Source of the DNA: Wurfbainia villosa
Lineage: Eukaryota; Streptophyta; Magnoliopsida; Zingiberales; Zingiberaceae
Assembly (NCBI GenBank): GCA_025175895.1
Contig: CM045989.1
Location: 126,369,272-126,433,271 of the forward strand
Length of the DNA stretch: 64,000 nucleotides
Reading direction: 5' to 3'
A model generated the notes under the pieces. It was not told the origin of the DNA, did no database searches, and was given only the letters and a program-made list of their open reading frames with translations. The position numbers were made by a program, and so were the translations under genes. Below are positions 43,630 to 53,845 of the stretch, piece by piece (the first letter of the stretch is position 1; the number at the start of each line of letters is the position of its first letter).

Positions 43630-45593
43630 ATGCTTAGAAGACTAGGGTCGGAAGGTCTAATTTCGATCGATTTAGAGATTGAGCGAACCTTTCACCGTCG
43701 GAGAGCAGCACAACAAAAGATGGAAGATCAAGCTGCATCCGAGGTGAACATAGGTAGCCAACCTCTGCGGGACTACGGGACTACGCAACTCCTAGCGCTA
43801 GAGGATTCAGGCCGAGCATAGCTGGACCATCAATTTCGACAAATAACTTTGAGCTGAAGCCGACACTTATACATATGGTCCAGTAGAGCCAATTCGGGGG
43901 AGCTGCAATTGAAGACCTGAACCGACATCTTAAGGCTTTTCTCGAAATATGCTCAACTATGAAACTGAACAGAGTCCCTTCTGACGCGATCCGCCTGAGC
44001 CTGTTCCCATTTTCACTGTGGGAAGGCTAAGGCATGGCTTCACTCCTTACCTTTTGGCAGCATCACCATATGGGAGCAGTGTGAGCAGCAGTTTCTGAAT
44101 AAATACTTCCCACCAAGACTGCTCACATGTGCCATCTTATCACAAGCTTTCACCAGAAGGAGGGGGAATCCTTATTCGAAGCATGGGATCGCTACAAGGG
44201 GCTACTTTACCAATGCACACACCACGGACTAGAGAGGTGGTTGGTGATCCACATTTTCTATAATTGGATCACTTACACCACAAAGATGTCCCTAGATTCT
44301 ACCGCAGGAGGAGCTCTAATGAACAAGACCATAGAGGAGGCAGAGGAGCTTATCGAAGAGGTGGCCCAAAACCACCATCAATCGGCTTCCGAACGTGGTC
44401 AACCCATACCTGTGGCAGGACGATACACTGTCAATTCCATGGACCACCTTTCGGTAAGGATGGACGCGCTCAGTAGACGGTTTGAATCTTTGAATCCTTC
44501 ATCTGCATGCGTGGCCATTGATTTTGGAGAAGGAATGACAGCGTATCGTGAGGACCACTACGGAGGGCAGGGGACCTCAGACGAGCAGATTGAGCATTGT
44601 GACGTGATTGAGGACTATGATCAAAGTCTCCACAACCCGTACTCTAATACCTACAATCTCGGATGGAGGAGTCACCCGAATTTCTCCTACAAAAATGACT
44701 CGGGAAACCCCCAACCATCCGGAGGGTACGGGCAACAACAGGGCAATGGGAAGCGACCACAGAAGTCCAAACTGGAACTGATGATGGAGGACTTCATCGC
44801 TACCCTAACTAAGACTAATGAGGAATTTCATCGCCAACATTAGAAATCTGAAGAAGCACTGAGAGACTTGAAGGCCATCGTTGACGGCCTTGCAAGTCAT
44901 ACCAGGATGTTGGACACACAAGTGGCCCAAATAGCCCAATCCGTGTCACAACCTGTGAAGAACTCTCCGGCGAGCCAAGGAAAGGAGGAAGAAGTAGGGC
45001 AAAGTAGCCAATTCGCCAAGGGGTGTGCAGCCATGATTTCCACCCTACCTGACCAAGCTGAGTTTGAAGAGAAGATTCCAATACAGCTTGATGACCCTAG
45101 TGAATTCGTTATTCCCTGCTCGATTTATGGGGAGAGCTTCGATGAAGCACTATGCGACTTGGGGTCATCAGTCAGTGTGATGCCCTACGCATATTTTCTG
45201 AAGATGAGACTAAGCGAGCTCCAACCAGCGAATCTTGGTATTCGTATAGGGGATGATTCAATGAAGGAGCCCATTGGCCTGCTACCACATGTTCCTGTGA
45301 TGATTGAGGATTTCGTGATACCCACGGACTTCATCATACTGGACACAGGACCGAATCCCCAGAATCCCATCATTTTGAGAAGGCCTTTTCTAGCAACTGC
45401 AGGGGCATGCATATATGTGAAGGCACACCAGATCTCCCTGGAAGTAGACAGGGAGATCATCCTTTTCAGCCTTTCGGAGCATAGAGCTCCCTACTTTGAC
45501 GGCTTTGAGATTAGCATATTGAAGCTGGAACCTCCAGATGCAAATCCTGAGATGGATGAATGGAGGTTCACTGAACCACCAGAGCCGAGTTGA
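43630..45593 (+). pseudogene. Athila-like Gag-protease (plus copy)
   Basis: Gag begins at 43630 (ISIDLEIERTFHRRR), is frameshifted at about 43820-44126, and then runs in one frame from 44127 to 45593. Gag words: GESLFEAWDRYKGLLYQC, LERWLVIHIFYN, EEAEELIEEVAQNHHQ. A single in-frame TAG at 44841-44843 stands where the minus copy has CAG (Gln). Then come a coiled-coil-like stretch (LASHTRMLDTQVAQIAQSV) and the aspartic protease with its active site in ALCDLGSSVSVMPYAYF, then IGDDSMKEPIGLL, DFIILD and IILRRPFLATAGA. It ends FTEPPEPS. RT does not follow. Confidence 0.88.
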
Positions 45594-46077
45594 TAAAAGA
45601 GTGCAGTCGAGCTAAACGATCTTAAACAAAGCACTTCTTGGGAGGCAACCCAAGTTTAGTTTTAGATTTCCCTTTTCGATTGCATTGCATACATTTGTTT
45701 GATTTTAGTTTTGATTTCCATCACATTTAGAGTTAGGAATAGAAAAGAACTTTGCTAGGCAAAAATGAGACCCATATTAGTCTACACGGCGAAGTGTATG
45801 AACAAATTCGGGCCATGGTGTATAAATGGGAGAAAAATGAGGGGCACACAGCCTGGCTGTGTGTTTTCCCATGGCCGTGCCCGATTGACCAGAGGCGCAC
45901 ATGGCCTAGTCGTGTGTTTTCACATGGCCATGGCGCGTGAGGTTAAAAAGGGCGAGTTGTGTGTTTTCACCCCATTTGCGCCGTGTGCTTCAAAAGTTCT
46001 TGCCCTAGCCGTGTGATTTCACTTTCCCCTTCCTCTAGAAGCATTTTCAACCTCTTAAGAAGCCAAAAGGAGAAAGG
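45594..46077 (+). other. Spacer marking the internal pol deletion
   Basis: Noncoding. Starts with agctaaacgatcttaaacaa and cttgggaggcaacccaag (45640-45655), a word found after the end of pol in complete Athila elements. In this family it follows protease at once, so RT, RNase H and integrase were removed between protease and this point. Repeated cgtgtgttttcac / cacatggcc words fill 45845-46020. Confidence 0.8.
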
Positions 46078-47595
46078 ATGAGGAGAACCAAGACCGTAGC
46101 ATCCCGATCCGGCACCTCGGAGCGACGAACAAGAAGAGTCGATGCTCCTCAAGCTCCGGAAAAGGGTAACACCCTACCCCCTCTACTTTTTCACAATAAT
46201 GAACATAGAGATAGATACAATATGCTCTCTACTCGTAAACTTACTGCTACTAGGTACTTAGATGAGGATTTGCTAGAATCTTTAGGATTGTTGGGTGATA
46301 TGCAAACCCTATTTTCAAAAATGGGGTGTGAAGAGATTATGGGAATAAAACACCTAACCTACCCTAGGATAGTTTTGGAGTTTTTGAGTTCTTTAGAGGA
46401 AAAAGTTTTAACGGGTAGAGAGAACGAGGAGGATAGGATAACTTTTAGGCTTTTTAATATTGAGCATGAGTGGACCCTTCACTAATGGAACTCATGCTTT
46501 GGCTTGCCAAGCGGGGGAGAGAGAAGGACCCCTAATGGGAACAACTCTCGTATGATTTGGACCGAGTTGACAAGGGAGCACGCTTATGACCCATCTAGGG
46601 CCAAAGCGTCGCACCTCCAAATCATGGCCAGTACCATATTTGGTCATGGGGAGAGTGAAGGTGTAGTTAGAGCTAGCGAGCTGCTTTGCCTATGGGATAT
46701 GCTACAAGAAAGGAGTAGCATCGATATAGGGTCCCACTTCATCAGACATTTAGTGAAGATGGGCAAAGTAGCACGCGGAGAGATCAATGTGGGAGACCTA
46801 CTTACCCACATTTGCTATAGGATAGGGTACGATTACACAGTATTGGAGAGTATAGAGGGGAGCCCTAGGATCGACCTAGGAGTATGCATGGCCATGAAGA
46901 TGATTGTAAGAGAAGGAGACTCCTTATGCTTTGTAAGGAAAAATCGTACGACCCTTAGGCTCCCTAACCCGGATCGTACCACCATCGCTATACGCGCCAA
47001 CTTGTGCTTAGACCTAATAGTGGAGTCCCCTCCACATGAGGGACCATCCACATCAACACCCATCTCTCCACCTTTGTATCACTCTCCCTCCAGTCCACAC
47101 ATGCATAGGAGCCCACCTAGTCCACGCCGACATGAGCCTACACCTGCACCACCATCTTTTTCTACTTTTGAGTAGGATGCAGGTATGTCAACATATGATT
47201 TCTCGGAGTTCCGATCGCGCCTCGACGACATTTACAATGAGCAGCAGACGCAGATGCAACGATGGGAGGAGCAGAGCGCCTATCAGCAGGTGGAGTTCTA
47301 GGGATTCCGGGAGCATTGCTAGCGGGCTGAGGAGTTCTACGATGAGGCCCGCATATACTTCCAGGAGGAGGCTGCTTGTCGCCAGGATGAGGCCGCCTAC
47401 TGCAGGGAGATGCAGTAGCATATGCACGCCAAGGAAGCATAGTGGGATAGGGAGGAGGAGCACCGAGCAGCCGCTACATCCACCAGTTTCCAGATTGACC
47501 ACATGTATATATGGTACCAACGACTCAGCAGCAGATTCTCCTAGGATCCAGAGATGCCGAGACTCCTAGATTTTCCACCTCGTCCACCATATTAG
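46078..47595 (+). pseudogene. Athila-type extra ORF (ORF1-like), 505 codons
   Basis: One reading frame from ATG 46078 to TAG 47593-47595, interrupted by seven stops but no frameshift. Basic N-terminus (residues 1-25, Arg-rich, possible nuclear signal), a globular centre with YPRIVLEFLSSLEE, RITFRLFNIEH, SGGERR, FGHGES, CLWDMLQERS and FIRHLVKMGK, a Pro/Ser/His linker (about 330-365), and a Gln/Glu-rich helical C-terminus. It looks like the ATHILA ORF1 family. About nine residues present in the minus copy (after HLQ) are missing. No signal peptide or membrane helix, so an envelope role is not supported. Stops: TAA 46483; TAG 47173, 47299, 47320, 47416, 47440, 47542. Confidence 0.82.
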
Positions 47596-48528
47596 AGGTA
47601 TATTTTTGTTTAAGTCTGGGGGGAGACCCCAAAATCTATTTTGTTTTGTTTCCTAGCAGTAGTTTCTTTTCTGATATTTTCATTTGTTCATGCATTAATG
47701 AATTGTTTAGTTCCTTTCAATACTTAATTTTTGGTGTCTGTAAAGCTACCTCAGTAGTATTTTTGAAAGTTGCTTGCATGAGTTGTTCCCATAGATAGCT
47801 TAACTCCATTTATCTTGTGGTATTTTATTCTATTCGCTCTATTGAATGTTCTAGACTTACACTAGTTAGCTCTGTTTTTGCACTTACACATGTCGAACAG
47901 TCTGAAAGGGAAAATCTAGTATATACCTAGTTATGATTCACTTCAGTAGTCTAGTACTTTGGAATCCATAGGTGACTCTAGGTTTAGCATTTTAGTTACT
48001 GGAGATGCTCAGATTGTGTAAGCTCATTCGGAAAAATCAAAATCTGTGTGAGCCGAAAAAAAAGGAGAGAAAAAGAAATGACAAGAAAAAGAAAAAAAAA
48101 GAGTGAGAGGGATAAAAAATAGTTGTCGTGGGTGGAAATGGCTAGGTGCCCCTTTGAGACCGAGTTAGGTTACTGGGGAAACACCTCCCAATTTCTCTCA
48201 ATACCGAGCACGCCTTTGAGACTTTATGCTAGATCTAGGGAACGATCCTCTCTTTGGGCAGGTAAGTGCCTAAGAGCCGGAAACCTTAGGAAAGCTATGG
48301 GGTGACAACTTAACTCACCATGGAACGGGCATCCCCTAAGAATGATTCGCCTAGCACGAGCACGAGGAGCTAACTTAGTGAATTTTTAGAACATATATGT
48401 TTTTGCTTTGATTGCAAATACCACCTGATAAATTTAGTTAGCATGCTAATTATGGAACAATATCTTTTTAAAATTTTATGGCACTGAGCTTTGCTTGAGG
48501 ACAAGCAAAGATTTAAGTCTGGGGAAAG
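47596..48528 (+). other. 3' untranslated region and PPT of Athila-like element
   Basis: Noncoding. Contains ttaagtctggggggagaccc (47609-47628), a purine-rich tract at 48055-48115, the word cttgaggacaagcaaag (48494-48510) that usually precedes the PPT in this lineage, and the PPT aagtctggggaaag (48515-48528). Note that a PPT-like word occurs right after the extra ORF too. Confidence 0.75.
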
Positions 48529-49210
48529 TGATGTGAGCAAAACATATAGGGTTTTAGGAGTAGTTTTCGCTCACATCTTGTTACATTTTTTTGTTAGTTT
48601 CATGCATATGTTACTCTATTCTTGCACGCATTGCCTATTTTTTGGTTCGGAGGTCTGCTCGTTGTACTTTTGTGTGCAGGTTAACTTTTCTGGTGAAGAA
48701 GATGCGTTTTCAGAGCAAAAGAAAGACTTTTGCAGCTAGACGCAGAGTGGGACACGGCCAGGGCGTGTGGATTCACACGGTCGTGTCCAATGGAAGAAGA
48801 ACAACACCGCCAAAGCCGCACACGGCCTGGCCATGTGGAAACACACGGTCGTGTGGCGACCCGATGGATTTGCGCGACTAGGGCTTTTTCCGGATTTTGC
48901 AGTAGTCCGAGGCGATGTCTATATAAGGATGGCTCCGCCTAAACCCTAGGGGAGAGGCATGACGGCTAGGACGGCACGCCGAAGCCCTAAAAAGCTTCGG
49001 TAACTCGCAGCGGGGAGGAGGAACGCCGTCGGTGGTCCACAACTTGCAATACAACACCGAAGAGAAGATCACAAAGCATCGTATATCTCTATTTCTGCAT
49101 TTTATCTCTATTATATTCAAACTTAAACATGTTTTGTGATTCTTTCTTCGTATTTTTGGAGTAGTACTTTCGATTCTAGGATTATGGAGTAGCTTGTGTA
49201 CAAAGACAAT

Positions 49211-51153
49211 TGAAGGGGTTTTGTCCCGGAACTGAAGCTCTTATCCCACTTGAAGGTGGAGAAACGTCGCTTCCCACTTCAACTCGGTCGCTTGTTCATG
49301 GCGATCCCATCGACGTCCCCGGATTAAAAAAATTTAATCCTAGACAAAAAGGGAACACCCAAGCAATCATTTCATCGTCGTTCTATTCGATTAGAGTAGT
49401 CACTTGAACAAACTTGTTGTTCAAGCAACCAACCTCTATTCTACGAATAGACGCGGAATAGACGATGTACGGAACGTCGACTTTTGTGTTTATGTTCGGG
49501 GTCCAAGTTATATTAGCCACATACATAAAGTAAACAACCACATACAACATGCATATAATTGAAAAACAATTATAGACATAATACAAAAGAACACTAATCA
49601 AAATAAACAAGATTATACCTCTTGTTATACCTCTTGTTATACCTCTTGATCTTCTATTGTATGTCCTTTCTCCTTTTGGACGTCGTGTGGGCGACGATCT
49701 TCCAAAAGTCGAAGCCTCCTAGAACACGCTCTTCCTTCCTTGCTCACCCCGAACAAGAGGAAGTGTGGAAACAAAACTCATCTCTTATCTAGGACCAACC
49801 ATCAAGCTCCAAGAATGATGTTTGCCACCGGCCCAAAGAGAATAAAAGGATCGCTGACCAACCTTGAAGAAGGTTGCCGCCGGCCAACCTTGAAAGAGAA
49901 GAGGAGAGGATGCTCCGGCCAAGAGAGGAAGATGAGAAGCTAATACCTTACCTTCTTGCCACCGGCCACAACCCTTGGGCAATGGGCGCCGCCCAACCAT
50001 TAGGGTTCTAAACCCTAATCTTGTCGCCCAAAGCCTCTCCCAAAAACCCTAATCTTCCAAGCATTAGGTTGCCGCCCAAGCCAATAAGCCTTATTTATAG
50101 AGTTAGGCTTAAGCCTCCTTTTATTCTCCACCGTCGGATCTAGGGATTTAATCTCAACCGTTGGATCTAGAGAATTACTCTCAACCATCGGATCTAGAGA
50201 TTTAATCTCCACCGTCGGATCTAGAGTTTCATTTTCCACCATCGGATCTAGGCTCCATGAGGTTTTAATAGGCTACAATAGGGACCATGAGGAGGAGTTG
50301 GATCTTGGCCACCCAATGGATCAAGCCCACATAAAGTCCGATCCATTAATGATTATTCATTCCACTAGAGGATTATCATTGATCTACCTCACCAACCCCT
50401 ATAAGTTAATATGGGCTCCATATATTATATGTATATTTTCTCCCCGTGTTTAAGATCTCGAATGTTCGTCGATTAATTAATTTACTGACCATTAATTAAT
50501 CAACATCTAACTCCATGAGTAGTACCACTCAACTTTTTCATCATGCCGGACCAAGTCCGCCTACAGGGTTTACATGATGAACCTTATGAGCTCCTCAAGG
50601 GGACATCATCATCCTAATATATAGGACACAGTTTCCTCCTATAATCAATAACACACCATATAAATAATTCCATTTCCCAACTTACCGAGCCTATCGATTT
50701 AATCTATAAATCTCGCCCATTGGTAAATCAAAGAAATGAATACTAAGTATATGTGCCCGTTATTATATCGGGATTAAGAGCATGTACAATATAATATCTG
50801 AGGTCCGATTCGATTATGTAGTCAGCAATAAATTGAATCATCTCTAAGTCGGTCTTGCTCAATACACACAAAGTGCACTAGTGTGATTCTATGGTCAAGA
50901 CAAACCAATACCAAATCACACTACAACCATACCAATGGTTTTTCCAAAGCCATCTCGGTTGTGAGCCTTTACTTATACTTTACAAGGAGCCGATAACATG
51001 ATCTCCTGTGTGACACCACACACCATGTTATCTACAATGTAATGTATTAGACAATATGCATAACCATAAAAATACAAACAATGATCATGTGATTCTTATT
51101 TCAAAATAAAGATGTTCATACAAAAGATAGACTTTTCAGTATACATCCCAATA
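49211..51153 (-). mobile_element. 3' LTR of deleted copia element
   Basis: 1943 bp, relative of the solo LTR 3095-5146. Minus-strand TATA box TATAAATA at 50092-50099; 26-bp units at 50131-50252 (about five copies). Open reading frames here are not conserved in the solo LTR. Confidence 0.9.
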
Positions 51154-51299
51154 ATCTCCCACTTATACTAAAAGACTATGTTGTCCTCAAACTGTCATAC
51201 ATCTGATTCTCATTCCCTCCACATGCCTATCAAAATCTCTCACTAGAAAGGCCTTAGTGAAAGGGTCTACCAGGTCATCCTCTGATGCAATCTAGGTGA

Positions 51300-51689
51300 C
51301 AACAACTTCTACCTCCTTTACGATTTCTCATATCAGGTGGTACTTGCGCTCTATGTATTTATTTACTTTATGGACTCGTGGTTCCTTCGAGTTCGCAACT
51401 GCACCATTATTATCACAATAAATTATGATAGTTCTGGGCAAACTAGGAATCACATCCAAGTCCATCAAGAAGTTCCTAAGCCATACAGCTTCTTTGGCCG
51501 CCTCAGAGGCTGCCATATACTCAACTTCCATGGCGGAGTCCACCACGAATTTCTACTTGACACTCCTCCATACAATGGATCCACCTCCCAAAGTAAACAC
51601 AAAACCTGAGATAGACTTACTGTTATCCCTATCTGATTGGAAGTCAGAATCCGTATAACCCACAGGGGGTGATTGATCTGCCTGGTAAA
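51300..51689 (-). pseudogene. copia RNase H fragment
   Basis: 51328-51546 on the minus strand reads MEVEYMAASEAAKEAVWLRN, then IIIYCDNNGAVANSKEPRVH and YIERKYHLI: the second half of RNase H with its catalytic Glu and Asp contexts (MEVEY, YCDN). The final part of the usual C-terminus leads to the PPT but is decayed. Confidence 0.85.
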
Positions 51690-52365
51690 CTAGCATAGTA
51701 GCATATAATCCCTAGTCCTTCTCAGGTACTTCAATATATGCTTTACCGCAGTCCAATGTCCTTGGCCTAGATTACTCTGATATCTACTGACCATGCCCAC
51801 GGCAAAGCAGATATCTGGTCTCGTACATAGCATTGCATACATGAGGCTTCCCACTGCTGAGGTATAAGGAACCACCTTCATCTCGTCTATCTCCTTAGAT
51901 GTTCTAGGACACATCTCCTTAGATAAAGGAACTCCATGCCTGAAAGGTAGAAAACCTTTCTTGGAGTTTTGCATGCTAAAACGATCCATAATGGTGTCTA
52001 TGTATGAAGCCTGAGATAAGCACAACATCCTTTTCCTGCGATCCCTTATAACCTTGATCCCAAGGATGTGTCTCACTTCTCCCAAGTCCTTCATATCAAA
52101 CTGTTTGGACAATCATACCCTTACGTCCGATAACACCTTGACATTGTTGCCAATTAACAAAATGTCATCTACGTATAGTACAAGGAATACCACTGCGTTT
52201 CCGTCACATCTCTTGTATACACAAGACTCATCCGGACTTTGAATAAATCCATAAGACTGGATTACCTCATCAAAGCGGATGTTCCAAGACCTCGAAGCTT
52301 GCTTTAATCCATAAATGGACCGATTAAGCTTACATATAAGATGCTCTTTGCCACTAAAAGGATCA
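51690..52365 (-). pseudogene. copia reverse transcriptase fragment
   Basis: Minus strand, two frames. 52113-52360: HLICKLNRSIYGLKQASRSW and the active site FLVLYVDDILLIGNNV, complete YVDD. 51690-52112: MKDLGEVRHILGIKVIRD, LMYAMLCTRPDICFAVGMVS and LKYLRRTRDYMLL. One frameshift near 52113 separates them. Upstream RT is lost at the deletion junction. Confidence 0.88.
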
Positions 52366-53170
52366 ATGATAATCCATTCCACTAGAGGATTATCATTGAT
52401 CTACCTCACCAACCCCCATAAGTTAATATGGGCTTCATATATTATATGTACATTTTCTCCTCGTGTTTAAGATCTCGAATGTCCGTTGATTAATTAATTT
52501 ACTAACGATTAATTAATCAACATCTAACTCCATGAGTAGTACCACTCAACTTTTTCATCATGCCGGACCAAGTCCACCTGTAGGGTTTACATGATGAACC
52601 TTATGAGCTCCTCAAGGGGACATCATTATCCTAATATATAGGATATGGTTTCCTCCTATAATCAACGACACACCATATAAATAATACCATTTCCCAACTT
52701 ACCGAGCCTATCGATTTAATCTATAAATCTCACCTATTGGTAAATCAAAGAAATGAATACTAAGTATATGTGCCCGTTATTATATCGGGATTAAGAGCAT
52801 GTACAATATAATATCTGAGGTCCGATTCGATTATGTAGTCAGCAATAAATTGAATCATCTCTAAGTCGGTCTTGCTCAATACACACAAAGTGCACTAGTG
52901 TGATTCTATGGTCAAGACAAACCAATACCAAATCACACTACAACCATAACAATGGTTTGTCCAAAGTCATCTCGGTTGTGAGCCTTTACTTATACTTTAC
53001 AAGGAGCCGATAACATGATCTCTTGTGTGACACCACACACCATGTTATCTACAATGTAATGTATTAGACAATATACATAACCATAAAAATACAAACAATG
53101 ATCATGTGATTCTTATTTCAAAATAAAGATGTTCATACAAAAGATAGACTTTTCAGTATACATCCCAATA
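52366..53170 (-). mobile_element. Truncated 5' LTR of deleted copia element
   Basis: Matches 50345-51153 closely (words cattccactagaggattatc, gcaataaattgaatcatctc). The first 1.1 kb of the LTR as read on the plus strand is absent. The junction with RT lies at about 52350-52375. Confidence 0.88.
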
Positions 53171-53845
53171 ACAATGTTAGTTCATATTAAATTCTGGCCA
53201 TAAGTTTGATTTGACAATTGGTAGTTGCTCTTTATTATATCTACGTGTGTTTGGCTTTCTTTCCACTGTGCTTAGGCGATACGAGGTGCTGACAACCCTT
53301 GTAATCTAAATTTAGGAGGTTTGATCCAAGGAACTTAGGAGTAAACCTGACCTCCCGTAACTGCGGGGAGAAGGGAGCGGTGTAATCGGAAACGGTTCAC
53401 CGCAAGTATTGATTTGACATCCTCATACCATCTATCCCATCCTTTTGGGCGGAGGTAGCTCCCGATGATTGCGGCGGCTCTGCAGAAGAGTGTATGATGT
53501 CCCTTCCCCAAAACCGTAGGTAGACGTTTAGACGACGCTAATTGACAACATTGTTCTGTGGTACACAAGCAAAACCGAAGTCCTAGAATCCCAGTCCTCC
53601 TCCTGTGACATCGTACAGAGTAGGGTCCACCGATTGTCCTCACCAACCGACTCTCTCAGAGATCACGTCCGAATAATCGCAACCACTTAGTGTATTGGTA
53701 CTCGAATCCCAGTCCCTGTGGGATCGATAATCTTTATTACTTGATGATATCCATGCACTTGCGGACATTGAGCGCGAGCATGCACTTTGAGTCCACGACG
53801 ATATCCATCGCGAGATTTAAGGTCGCGTTCGTGCCCATCAGAGTC

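Larger units (their letters stand above)
49211..53170 (-). mobile_element. Internally deleted copia element
   Basis: TSD acaat (49206-49210 and 53171-53175). Plus-strand layout: full LTR 49211-51153, PPT complement 51154-51168, RNase H and RT remains (51300-52360), then the sequence jumps into the middle of a second LTR (about 52370-53170). PBS, gag, protease, integrase and half of the 5' LTR are missing. The right end reads CCCAATA where the related solo LTR has TCCAACA. Confidence 0.9.
42010..53840 (+). mobile_element. Pol-less Athila-like element, plus strand
   Basis: Flanked by the TSD gagtc (42005-42009 and 53841-53845). It has LTR 42010-43353, PBS, gag-protease, a conserved spacer, the extra ORF (46078-47595), a 3' untranslated region, a PPT (48515-48528) and LTR 48529-53840. 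Without the copia insert in the 3' LTR (49211-53170) it is about 7.9 kb. It is the same architecture as the minus copy, so this is a non-autonomous family. Confidence 0.93.
48529..53840 (+). mobile_element. 3' LTR of Athila-like element, split by copia
   Basis: LTR pieces 48529-49210 and 53176-53840. The insert 49211-53170 entered at gacaatg, which is intact in the 5' LTR near 42660. Ends with GTGCCCATCA, then the TSD gagtc. Confidence 0.92.
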
